Assembly (NCBI GenBank): GCA_002344135.1
Contig: DDTO01000002.1
Span: 736,478 to 800,477, forward strand
DNA from: Chthonomonas sp. UBA2362
Lineage (GTDB): Bacteria; Armatimonadota; Fimbriimonadia; Fimbriimonadales; Fimbriimonadaceae
Length of the DNA stretch: 64,000 bases
Direction of reading: 5' to 3'
Notes under the pieces: generated by a model
Told to the model about the DNA's origin: nothing
The model's input: only the letters and a program-made list of their open reading frames with translations
Database searches by the model: none
Part shown: one piece after another, positions 25,988 to 33,199 of the stretch
How the letters are laid out: each line of letters starts with the position of its first letter
Position numbering within the stretch: the stretch's first letter is position 1
Position numbers and translations under genes: made by a program

Positions 25988-26003
25988 TGGCACGGTTTTT
26001 GCA
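25988..26003 (+). promoter_or_regulatory. Near-consensus sigma-54 promoter of the PEP-CTERM gene
   Basis: TGGCAC-GGTTT-TTGCA matches the RpoN consensus TGGCAC-N5-TTGCA at every defined position, with GG and GC 10 nt apart. Transcription would begin near 26014, giving a ~80-nt leader before ATG 26095. PEP-CTERM genes in other bacteria are known to be controlled by the PrsK/PrsR system through sigma-54. Confidence 0.8.
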
Positions 26004-26094
26004 GCCGAATAGTCCTAGGTCCTTTGGGGTACAGCCCAGACCTTTGCGAACTCCGGCTTCGGCCCCCAGGTCAGTTAAAAGAGAATCGTTGAAA

Positions 26095-26853
26095 ATGCGA
26101 ATGGATTTAAGAACACTGCTCGTCGCTCTGGTCGCCCTCGGCGCCATTGCGGGAGCCCAAGGCAGGATGGAACCCAACTCGTTTCTGCGGAAGCCCGCTC
26201 CGAACAGTTCCGCCCTGATGAAGCAAGTCGCGACCGACAAAGTCGTGATGGATCGCTATATGCGGCACTTCTCGATGACCGAGACCGAGGTTGCCAATTA
26301 CTTCTCTACCCTGCGTCTAGGCAGTCTGCCGGCGGAAGGCGTTTACAGCGTTTACAACGTTCCCAAGAGCGGCGAACTCCGGGCTCGATACTTCCGCCTG
26401 CGCAAGGGGACGAAGGTCTGGGTGGATCTCAAGGGCGAGCCGGTGCTCAAAGAGTCGTGCGGCAACCCGATGACCAAGGGACCCAATCGTCGGCATGACG
26501 AAGAGGTGACTCTCCACGATGCGGACCGACCGATTCGGCCCTCGGTCGCCGAGGAGGACCAAGTCTTCGTGAAGAACACGTTGCTCGAACCCGATATCCC
26601 CATGCTGCTGCCGGACACCCCCGTCGTCGCCGAGCCGCCCCCGATCGTCACGACGACCGGCGAGGCGCCGAACGTGTTTTCCTCCGCGCCGCGGTTTCCT
26701 AAGATTTTGGTCCTGATTCCGCCTATCCTGGCGGGCACGATCCGACCTCGGCGCAATTCTCCGCCCCCGGTGCCCGAGCCGGCGAGCGTCCTCGTCCTCG
26801 CGGTAGGCGCGGCCGGAGTCATCGCCCGAGGCGTTCGGTCCCGACGGCGCTAA
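26095..26853 (+). CDS. PEP-CTERM sorting-signal protein
   Basis: This 252-aa exported protein has a signal peptide (LRTLLVALVALGAIAGAQG) and a C-terminal PEP-CTERM tail: PVPEPASVLVLAVGAAG, a helix, then RGVRSRRR. Such tails are processed by exosortase, usually in bacteria that make exopolysaccharide. The body has no known domain; it contains a MTETEVANYFSTLRLGSL segment, GTKVWVDLKGEPVLKESCGNP and a Pro-rich stalk. ATG 26095 was chosen; ATG 26101 is an alternative. A near-consensus sigma-54 promoter precedes it. No exosortase is in the window. Confidence 0.85.
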   Translation: MRMDLRTLLVALVALGAIAGAQGRMEPNSFLRKPAPNSSALMKQVATDKVVMDRYMRHFSMTETEVANYFSTLRLGSLPAEGVYSVYNVPKSGELRARYFRLRKGTKVWVDLKGEPVLKESCGNPMTKGPNRRHDEEVTLHDADRPIRPSVAEEDQVFVKNTLLEPDIPMLLPDTPVVAEPPPIVTTTGEAPNVFSSAPRFPKILVLIPPILAGTIRPRRNSPPPVPEPASVLVLAVGAAGVIARGVRSRRR

Positions 26854-26866
26854 GCGCGGCCAAAGT

Positions 26867-26904
26867 CGGGATGCGCGAGGTGGTAACTCACCTCGCGCAT
26901 CCCG
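26867..26904. terminator. Bidirectional 16-bp hairpin between convergent genes
   Basis: A perfect 16-bp stem (CGGGATGCGCGAGGTG and its complement) with a GTAACT loop lies between the PEP-CTERM gene and the convergent gene ending at 26928. The plus-strand tail is GTTTCAAT and there is no long T-run. It probably ends both transcripts. Confidence 0.7.
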
Positions 26905-26927
26905 GTTTCAATGGATCAGGAGGATTC

Positions 26928-27485
26928 CTACAGGTGGGTGCCTGCAGTTAGCATAGAGAAACATCGCCCGAGGCTCTCGACCAGGTCGCGAGTGTCACCG
27001 CCGTACGGCGAGCGGCCTCCGAACTGGTCGATAATGTAGCGCTCGATCGCGATGCCGGCGCTACGACAAGTCTCCGAGCGTGAACCCGACGTCGTCGGTT
27101 CGACGAGGGTCATGAGGGGCGAGAGGACGACTCCCGCACTATGGAACAGGCCGAGGGCATAGAAGAAGTACCGCGTTCCTGCGATGACCGCCTTCTCGCG
27201 TCGGGCCTTGTCCGGCGAGCCGATTTCGTCGGCCACGATCTGCAGGCCACGACCGCACCGGACGATCTCGTCCAAGATGACCCTGGGGTCGAGGGCGAAA
27301 CGGGTTCCCGCATAGAGCGGGGGAGGATAGCCCCTGAATCCGTGATCCGTGGACGGCTCCACCTCGTGGATCGGCTGGGATCGGCTCGTCTCCTCGCCGC
27401 TGGTTCTAGGCGAGGTCTCCGAGTTGGATTGGTTAGGGGTCGGACGCGCAGTGCGCGTTTGCCGTGTGGTCATTGCTTGCTTCAT
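26928..27485 (-). CDS. Uncharacterised protein, helical, 185 aa
   Basis: The product has a ~60-residue polar, disordered N-terminus (Thr, Arg, Ser, Pro-rich) and a helical C-terminal domain (PRVILDEIVRCGRGLQIVADE, KAVIAGTRYFFYALGLFHSAG, shortened, and ETCRSAGIAIERYIIDQF). No family was recognised. ATG 27485 with AAGG 8 nt upstream was chosen; the longer frame is not supported. It lies downstream of the Asn/Trp/Pro-rich gene with a hairpin between them, suggesting one transcript with reduced expression of this second gene. Confidence 0.6.
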   Translation of the reverse strand: MKQAMTTRQTRTARPTPNQSNSETSPRTSGEETSRSQPIHEVEPSTDHGFRGYPPPLYAGTRFALDPRVILDEIVRCGRGLQIVADEIGSPDKARREKAVIAGTRYFFYALGLFHSAGVVLSPLMTLVEPTTSGSRSETCRSAGIAIERYIIDQFGGRSPYGGDTRDLVESLGRCFSMLTAGTHL

Positions 27486-27518
27486 GGGGCAACCTTGTTT
27501 TGATACGTTTTGAGAAGA

Positions 27519-27545
27519 GGAGCCTCCCCCGTGGGAGGAGGCTCC
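27519..27545 (-). terminator. Intercistronic hairpin (leaky terminator or processing site)
   Basis: GGAGCCTCC and GGAGGCTCC form a 9-bp stem, extended by three G-C pairs with a bulged A. On the minus strand it is followed by TCTTCTC. It sits between the 131-aa and the 185-aa genes. Confidence 0.6.
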
Positions 27546-27552
27546 GAGCTGA

Positions 27553-27948
27553 CTAAGCGTTGCGCTGGGTGTAACCCGCTCCGGCGAAGTCCTGGCTCGG
27601 CCCGGTCCATCCGTTGCGGAAGTTCGGTCCGAAGTGCGGGAAGCCGGGGACACCGGGGACGCCCTGCTGACCCGTGTAGTTCGCCGAGTTCTGCAGAGAG
27701 ATCATCTGAATCTGCCAAGCGGTGAACGCTTCGAAGAAGTTGATGAAAAAGGCCTGGAAGAAACCGTGCCACGGGTTGCCGATCGGGCTGCCGTAGTTGG
27801 TCGTGCCGCTCCACCAGTTGGTGTACGGGTTGGTGTTCCAGCCGGAGTACGGATTCGCATTCCACGTATTCCAGGGCCCGAAGCCGTTACTGGTCGGGAT
27901 GCCGGTGTTCGGCGAGGTGCAGTTGAAGGGATTCCAGAAGTTGAACAT
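27553..27948 (-). CDS. Asn/Trp/Pro/Gly-rich small protein, 131 aa
   Basis: The composition is extreme: the first 60 residues are mostly Asn, Trp, Pro, Gly, Thr and Tyr (FNFWNPFNCTSPNTG, NTWNANPYSGWNTNPYTNWW), including spaced NPY/NPW units. A middle amphipathic, Phe-rich segment follows (WHGFFQAFFINFFEAFTAW), then a collagen-like VPGVPGF. There is no signal peptide and no known domain. GGAGG lies 6 nt before the ATG, so the start is good. The repeats suggest a self-assembling or surface-binding protein, but the function is unknown. Confidence 0.75.
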   Translation of the reverse strand: MFNFWNPFNCTSPNTGIPTSNGFGPWNTWNANPYSGWNTNPYTNWWSGTTNYGSPIGNPWHGFFQAFFINFFEAFTAWQIQMISLQNSANYTGQQGVPGVPGFPHFGPNFRNGWTGPSQDFAGAGYTQRNA

Positions 27949-28088
27949 GTTTGTCCTCCACAGAGTGTCGGCCGTGAGGCCCGTTACTCTTGTCGGAGGC
28001 TTGCCCAGGATTCTTCAGGTCCAGCCCTCGTGGTTTTGCCGTTCCGCTCCAGGCGCCCTAACAGCGCCGAGACGCCGTACCAACTGTT

Positions 28089-28094
28089 CATAAT
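28089..28094 (+). promoter_or_regulatory. -10 box CATAAT of the M28 peptidase gene
   Basis: CATAAT ends 5 nt before ATG 28100, which has no Shine-Dalgarno. The rest of the 151-bp divergent spacer shows nothing further. Confidence 0.45.
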
Positions 28095-28099
28095 GCACC

Positions 28100-29269
28100 A
28101 TGCTTGCCGCGCTCCTCGTGCTGGCGACTTTGCCGCAGACCAACCTCATGGAAACTGTCCCACCCGAGGCCCTTCGTGCGACCGTCGAGAAGCTGGCTTC
28201 GTTTCAAACTCGAAACACTTTGAGCCCGACGCTCGTCGAGGCGGCGGAGTGGCTGGCGGCAGAGTTTCGCAAGATCCCGGGCATGCAAGTCGAACTGATG
28301 AAGTACGTCGCACCGAAGGGACAGCGGATTCCCGAGGAGCGCGAGGTACTCCAGGTCGTCGCTACTCTTCCCGGCAAGACGGATCGCCGCATCGTGGTTG
28401 GCGGTCATCTCGACTCACTCAACATCGGAGTAGACCCTGCTACCGGCCGAGCGCCGGGGGCGAACGACGATGCGAGCGGCGTCGCTCTGGCGCTGGAGTG
28501 CGCCAGAGCGATGGCGGGACGCCAGTGGGAGAACACTCTCGTCTTCGTCGGCTTTACTGGCGAAGAGCAAGGGCTGATCGGCTCTCGCGCCCTTGCCGAA
28601 AGGGCGCGCAAGGAAGGCTGGAACATCGAAGCCGTCCTCAGCAACGACACCGTCGGCTCCAGCGGCAACAAGGCCGGACAAAAGGACGAGAAGCGCGTAC
28701 GGGTGTTCAGCGACGAGTTCGATCCGACCCCAGCGAGCGACGCTCGACCCGCCCATAGCAGCCGCGAACTAGCTCGGTTCGTCGAGTTCGTGAGTCGGGG
28801 CAAGGTCCCGGGGTTTGGCATCAAACTGGTCCTCCGCGCGGACCGATTCGGGCGGGGCGGAGATCACACGCCTTTCGCGCAGAACGGCTTCGACGCCATC
28901 CGGTTCATCGAAGTGCACGAGGAATACTCCCGCCAGCACACCGCCGACGATCTCCCCGAACACATGGACTGGAACTACCTGGCGAATGTGACTCGAACCA
29001 ACCTCGCCGCCCTCACGGCTTTGGCTGACGCCGGACCTCGTCCCACCAATGTACGAATAGCTCGAGACCAGGGGCACGACACGAAGCTGACTTGGCGGGC
29101 GACACCCGGCGTTAGGTACGTGGTCTACCACCGCGACACGGCTTCGCCGGTTTGGGAGAAGAGCATCGAGGTCGGGCCGGTAGCAGAGTTCACGGTCGCG
29201 GGCATCAACAAGGACGACCACTTCTTTGCCGTAGGCGCCGTCGGCGGCGTTCCGGTGCTCGCCCGTTAG
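28100..29269 (+). CDS. M28 family zinc metallopeptidase
   Basis: The 389-aa aminopeptidase has the full two-zinc site: His103 in GGHLDS, Asp123 in GANDDASG, the catalytic and bridging Glu155-Glu156 in TGEEQG, Asp183 in SNDTVG and His280 in SRQHTADD. The N-terminus (MLAALLVLATLPQT) is a short signal peptide, so the enzyme is likely exported. The last ~85 residues (ARDQGHDTKLTWRA onward) look like a fibronectin-type III domain. TATA-like CATAAT 5 nt upstream suggests a leaderless mRNA. Confidence 0.92.
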   Translation: MLAALLVLATLPQTNLMETVPPEALRATVEKLASFQTRNTLSPTLVEAAEWLAAEFRKIPGMQVELMKYVAPKGQRIPEEREVLQVVATLPGKTDRRIVVGGHLDSLNIGVDPATGRAPGANDDASGVALALECARAMAGRQWENTLVFVGFTGEEQGLIGSRALAERARKEGWNIEAVLSNDTVGSSGNKAGQKDEKRVRVFSDEFDPTPASDARPAHSSRELARFVEFVSRGKVPGFGIKLVLRADRFGRGGDHTPFAQNGFDAIRFIEVHEEYSRQHTADDLPEHMDWNYLANVTRTNLAALTALADAGPRPTNVRIARDQGHDTKLTWRATPGVRYVVYHRDTASPVWEKSIEVGPVAEFTVAGINKDDHFFAVGAVGGVPVLAR

Positions 29270-29273
29270 CCCT

Positions 29274-29984
29274 TTACGAGCCGTACCCGTTCGGGTGGTA
29301 GGTGAACCAGATCGTCTGCACTTCGGGCAGGCTGCCGAGGTAAGCCCCTCGAGAGCCGATTTGCCAGCCCGACTTCGGGGTCGTGGAGTCCACCGAAAAG
29401 ACCGGCGAAGTTTGTCGATCCTGCCCGCCTGGGCCGTCGAGTTGGGAGTACTGGATGGAGTATTTGAACTGGCCGATGGACGCCCAGTCTCCCGCCCGTG
29501 ACAAATCGTAGGCGAGGGTTCGGCTCTTGCCGGCCATGCCCGAGGTCATCAGGTCGCCCTGCCAGTTCATTCGGAGCGCATGGGTCGCACTTGGGTTGAC
29601 CTTGACCGCCACGGTGAAGTAGCCGTCGGCACTCACGAGCGCATCCTGGGTCGATCGATTCGTCCAACGAACCGTCGACACGTCGATGGGCTTCTTGTCC
29701 CAGGTCGCCACGATGTCCGCTCCCTGCGCCGCACCCATCGTCCCGGCTCTCCGGACGAGGTTCGGGATCGCCAGCGTGACCGTGGCCCCTTTCGACGAGC
29801 GGTTCTTGACGACCGTCAGACTCTGGGTGGATGCGGTCCGGTGGTAGAGCGTGACGATCGCGCTATGGCTGTCGATCGCCAGGGACAGCCCTCCGGCGGC
29901 GGCGAGGCCCGGCAGGCCAGTATAGAACCCGGTGAGCGTGGGGGTCGACGTCTGTAGGAGCAGGCTAGCGATCGCGCAAGTCAT
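29274..29984 (-). CDS. Uncharacterised exported beta-rich protein
   Basis: This 236-aa protein starts with a possible signal (TCAIASLLLQTSTPTLTG) and is otherwise beta-strand-rich with many Thr and Ser (HSAIVTLYHRTASTQSLTVV, YFTVAVKVNPSATHALRM). No motif was recognised. Its stop is 4 bp from the end of the convergent peptidase gene. TATAGT ends 8 nt upstream of ATG 29984 and there is no Shine-Dalgarno. Confidence 0.6.
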   Translation of the reverse strand: MTCAIASLLLQTSTPTLTGFYTGLPGLAAAGGLSLAIDSHSAIVTLYHRTASTQSLTVVKNRSSKGATVTLAIPNLVRRAGTMGAAQGADIVATWDKKPIDVSTVRWTNRSTQDALVSADGYFTVAVKVNPSATHALRMNWQGDLMTSGMAGKSRTLAYDLSRAGDWASIGQFKYSIQYSQLDGPGGQDRQTSPVFSVDSTTPKSGWQIGSRGAYLGSLPEVQTIWFTYHPNGYGS

Positions 29985-29992
29985 CGCCGAAG

Positions 29993-29998
29993 ACTATA
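29993..29998 (-). promoter_or_regulatory. -10 box TATAGT, 8 nt before ATG 29984
   Basis: TATAGT on the minus strand is separated by 8 nt from the start codon and overlaps the spacer before lepB. Confidence 0.4.
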
Positions 29999-30001
29999 GC
30001 A

Positions 30002-30910
30002 CTAGCGGGTGATGCGCCATCGAGAGAACGGCAGCCAGATGCACTCCGAGCGCCCGATGATGGCATCCCGCGTCACGAGCCCCCAACCACGTCCGTCGAA
30101 CGAGTTGTTGCGATTGTCGCCCATGAAGAGGTAGTGGCCAGGAGGGACGGGCTCCGCCGGCAGCCCCTTGACGATCTCCTGATCCTCTGGCGGTATCGCG
30201 AACTCCACAGCGTTATAGGGGGGGCCGGGGTTGACGATGCCGTCGACGATGTTGATCGGGATTAGCTTGCCTTTGTACTTGACCAGGCGGAAGTCGGCAC
30301 GGGGAACTTGGGCCTCGATTTCCTCGGGAGTGAGGTTTCGGAACCGGGTGCTACCGGGCGGATCGTTGACGGTGAAGCACTTGTATGGCTCGTCGACCGC
30401 CTTTCCATTGCGGTAAAGGACGTTGTTCGTCCACTCCACTACGTCGCCGGGTTTGCCCTGCAGTCGCTTGATGAAGTCGGTCTCGCCCTGATGCGCGAAA
30501 AGGGCGCGCTTCGGCGGCTTAAAGACCACGATGTCGCCGTTTTGCGGGTCGGAGTAGCGATAAACGAGCTTATTGGCGATGATGTAGTCCTTGATCTGCA
30601 AGGTCTGAATCATCGATCCAGACGGGATGTAGAACGTCTGGACGAGGAACGGGCGGATGATCAGGAACACGAAGACGCCGGCATAGATCACGGCGTCGAG
30701 GAATTCGTTGAACAGCTTGGCGGCCGTGTAGCCACCGTAGCGCTGATGAGGCGCGGTTCTTGCCAGGTAGGGCCACAGTGCGAAACGGATGACCGTGCAG
30801 ATCGCCACGAAGATCACGACCTGACTAAGCGGCGTTCGGGCCAACCTGTCGACCCACCCCAAGAAGCCTTGGGGCTCCGCCGTTTGCGCCAGGAGCGTGG
30901 AAGTGAACAA
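30002..30910 (-). CDS. lepB: Signal peptidase I
   Basis: The 302-aa protease removes signal peptides at the outer face of the cytoplasmic membrane. Two N-terminal helices precede the catalytic Ser99 in IPSGSM, Lys148 in GETDFIKRL, and the conserved MGDNRNNSFDGRGWG near the end. The start is TTG 30910, 2 nt after the rplS stop; no better start exists before the first helix. It belongs to the trmD-rplS-lepB group, which is widely conserved. Confidence 0.95.
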   Translation of the reverse strand: MFTSTLLAQTAEPQGFLGWVDRLARTPLSQVVIFVAICTVIRFALWPYLARTAPHQRYGGYTAAKLFNEFLDAVIYAGVFVFLIIRPFLVQTFYIPSGSMIQTLQIKDYIIANKLVYRYSDPQNGDIVVFKPPKRALFAHQGETDFIKRLQGKPGDVVEWTNNVLYRNGKAVDEPYKCFTVNDPPGSTRFRNLTPEEIEAQVPRADFRLVKYKGKLIPINIVDGIVNPGPPYNAVEFAIPPEDQEIVKGLPAEPVPPGHYLFMGDNRNNSFDGRGWGLVTRDAIIGRSECIWLPFSRWRITR

Positions 30911-30912
30911 GC

Positions 30913-31263
30913 CTAGCGTCGCTCTTTGATCCGGGCGTCTTTGCCGACCTTGTCGCGCAGGTAATACAGCTTCGCGCGGCGGACTCGACCGCGGCGAACG
31001 ACCTCGAACTTAGCCACCAGAGGCGAATGAAGCGGGAAGGTTCGCTCGACCCCCACGCCGTTGCTGATCTTGCGGAGGGTGACGTTCTCGGCTACGCCTC
31101 CGTGTCGGCAAGCGAGGACGACGCCTTCGAACACCTGTATGCGTTCTTTGCCCGCCTCGCGGACTTTGACGTGGGCTTTCACGGTGTCGCCGGGACGGAT
31201 CACCGGCAGGTCCGTTTTGAGGTTTTCCTTGACGACGCTTTCGAGGATCGCTTGCTTGGACAT
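30913..31263 (-). CDS. rplS: 50S ribosomal protein L19
   Basis: The 116-aa protein has the L19 core (IRPGDTVKAHVKVREAGKERI shortened, IQVFEGVVLACR, TLRKISNGVGVERTFPLHSP shortened) and the basic C-terminus (KLYYLRDKVGKDARIKERR). It sits at the 30S-50S interface. It lies 74 bp after trmD and 2 bp before lepB. The frame extends upstream, but ATG 31263 is the family start. Confidence 0.97.
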   Translation of the reverse strand: MSKQAILESVVKENLKTDLPVIRPGDTVKAHVKVREAGKERIQVFEGVVLACRHGGVAENVTLRKISNGVGVERTFPLHSPLVAKFEVVRRGRVRRAKLYYLRDKVGKDARIKERR

Positions 31264-31337
31264 GGTTCGACTCCGGCCCGAGACGGTTCCGCGCTCAGGC
31301 ACACAAGAATACGCCCGGATTTCTCCCGGCGAGCCGC

Positions 31338-32048
31338 CTATTGTAGCAGATCGACATCGGACTTGGAGAGCCGAGCGCGGCAAAAGAGATCCGGTCTTTG
31401 CCGCCGAGTCGAGATCAGCGCGTGGCGGCGGCGCCATCGGGCAATAGCGCCGTGGTCGCCAGAGAGCAGCACCGCAGGCACCTGGAACCCCTCCCATTCA
31501 CGGGGAAGGGTGAACTGAGGGTAACTGAGCAAGCCATCGGAGTGACTGTCGGCCCCGAGGCTGTCAGGGTCGCCGAGCACGCCCGGCAGGAGCCGCACCA
31601 CCGCATCGGCAATAAGGAGCGCAGGGAACTCGCCTCCGGTTAGGACAAAGTCGCCGATGCTGAACACATCGCTCGCGTAGCGCTGCCGGATCCGGTCGTC
31701 GATCCCCTCGTAATGGCCGCAGAGGATCACGAGGTGATCGACGGAGGCGATATCGCGTGCGTGGCGCTGCTCGAAGCGCTCGCCATTCGGGTCGGTGAGG
31801 ACGATTCGGTGGCCAGGCATGAGGTCGAGACTCTCGAGTGCCCGCCCGACTACGTCGGGCCGCATCACCATCCCCGGTCCGCCGCCACAGGGTCGTCCGT
31901 CGACGGTCCGGTGAGCGTCGGTGGCAAAGTCCCGCGGGTTGGTTGCTGCGAAGCTTACGATTCCCGTCTGCTCAGCGCGAGCGAGGATGCTGTGCCGCAG
32001 CGCCGGCAGCACCATTTCCGGGAACAGCGTGACGAAGTCGATTCGCAA
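31338..32048 (-). CDS. trmD: tRNA (guanine-N1-)-methyltransferase
   Basis: This 236-aa SPOUT enzyme makes m1G37 in tRNAs. RIDFVTLFPEMV opens the family; GGGPGMVMRP, LCGHYEGIDDRI and SIGDFVLTGGE hold the SAM-binding trefoil knot. The start is TTG 32048 with AAGGAGA 6 nt upstream. The frame upstream is open but has no homology. It heads trmD-rplS-lepB; rpsP and rimM, which often precede it, are absent. Confidence 0.96.
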   Translation of the reverse strand: MRIDFVTLFPEMVLPALRHSILARAEQTGIVSFAATNPRDFATDAHRTVDGRPCGGGPGMVMRPDVVGRALESLDLMPGHRIVLTDPNGERFEQRHARDIASVDHLVILCGHYEGIDDRIRQRYASDVFSIGDFVLTGGEFPALLIADAVVRLLPGVLGDPDSLGADSHSDGLLSYPQFTLPREWEGFQVPAVLLSGDHGAIARWRRRHALISTRRQRPDLFCRARLSKSDVDLLQ

Positions 32049-32144
32049 TGGGTGTCTCCTTCGTGCAAGGTTGGCATGAATCTCGGCAAGGTGGTTCCTC
32101 CGTCCCGGCGGAGCCACCCGGCTCGGGTAACCTCGCCTTTCCGC

Positions 32145-32217
32145 GGGCCTGTAGCTCAGGGGTTAGAGCGGGCGGCTCATAACCGCTTGGTCGTGGGTTC
32201 GATCCCCACCGGGCCCA
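32145..32217 (+). tRNA. tRNA with CAT anticodon (Ile2 or elongator Met)
   Basis: GGGCCTG pairs with the 3' acceptor CGGGCCC (one G-U pair), with discriminator A73 and no encoded CCA. The D-arm GTAGCTCAG, anticodon loop CTCATAA and T-arm GGGTTCGATCCCC are canonical. The acceptor GGGCCT and the CCGCTTGGTC after the anticodon are closer to tRNA-Ile2, whose C34 becomes lysidine, than to tRNA-Met, but the two cannot be separated with certainty by eye. Confidence 0.93.
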
Positions 32218-32299
32218 CTGAATTTGTAACCAATCCCCGGAGATGGGCCGTCATAATGCTCGAACGGAACAGAAAGTAGGTTTCGGAGGCAGTCTAACC

Positions 32300-33190
32300 T
32301 TGAACAACAGCGTGAAATCGATTTGCATCGCGGTAAGCGTTCTTTCGCTCGCCATGGCCGTGACCGCGCAGACGCGGCGGCCCGCGCCTCGCCCGGCGCC
32401 GACCTCGTCTTATAAGCCGAATCCGGCCGAGCGTTCGCTCGTCGGGATCAACCTGTACGACACTGGTACCCGGCTCGTGAAGGTCTACGGCACGCCCCAT
32501 TCGATCGAAGCCATCGGAATCGGTGGCGGCGGAGCGGGTGGCGGCGGTGGCGCGGCCGGTCGAGGGGGCGCACCGGGAGCCATCGGCCCCGGAGGCGGTG
32601 GGGGACGATCGTCCGGCGGTGGCGCCGGTGGCGCGGCTCCGACCAGCGTCGACTGGATCATCCCCGGAGATCGCGGCCTCATCGGCGACCCCTTCCAGGA
32701 GGGAACCCGCGGCTGGAACCAACTCGGCGTAGCCCCCGAACCCGGCGCAGCCGGTGGCGGCGGAACACGAGGCGGGCCGATGATGGGTCCGGGCGGCCGA
32801 GGCGGCCCGATGCCCGGCGCGGGTCCTGCTGCCGGTGGTGGCGGAGCGACCGGCGGCGGCTCGGGTGACAAGGTGGTGTTCACTCGCTGGGTGTACAACC
32901 GTGGCGCGGGGAAGTACGGCTTCATCATGGACAAGCAGAATCGCGTCGTCCAAATCGAAGCCATCGGCCTCGAGGATAAGAAGGTCCGCACTTCGAAAGG
33001 CATCGGCTTCGGAGCCACTTTCAAGGACCTCATTCTGAAGTACGGTCCGCCAGACGGATACGAGATCAACGGCGACAACATCATGGTGCGATACCTGGTG
33101 AAGAACAAGGTCGCCTTCAAGCTGACTCGCGTCCGGCCGAACGGCCCGCAAGTGGTCACTGGCGTGGTAGTGGCCGCCGGAAAGAGCTAA
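32300..33190 (+). CDS. Exported glycine-rich protein with two BamE-like units
   Basis: The 296-aa product has a signal peptide (SICIAVSVLSLAMAVTAQT) and a very Gly-rich middle (residues ~75-190) between two related short units: VKVYGTPHSIEAIGI and ILKYGPPDGYEINGDN. The KYGPPDGYE pattern with flanking strands resembles BamE/SmpA-like folds. Start: TTG 32300 has GGAGG 10 nt upstream; GTG 32312 is an alternative, and ATG 32243 would put 20 residues before the signal. It follows the tRNA and precedes dnaG by 9 bp. The function is unknown. Confidence 0.65.
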   Translation: MNNSVKSICIAVSVLSLAMAVTAQTRRPAPRPAPTSSYKPNPAERSLVGINLYDTGTRLVKVYGTPHSIEAIGIGGGGAGGGGGAAGRGGAPGAIGPGGGGGRSSGGGAGGAAPTSVDWIIPGDRGLIGDPFQEGTRGWNQLGVAPEPGAAGGGGTRGGPMMGPGGRGGPMPGAGPAAGGGGATGGGSGDKVVFTRWVYNRGAGKYGFIMDKQNRVVQIEAIGLEDKKVRTSKGIGFGATFKDLILKYGPPDGYEINGDNIMVRYLVKNKVAFKLTRVRPNGPQVVTGVVVAAGKS

Positions 33191-33199
33191 GACTGTAGA

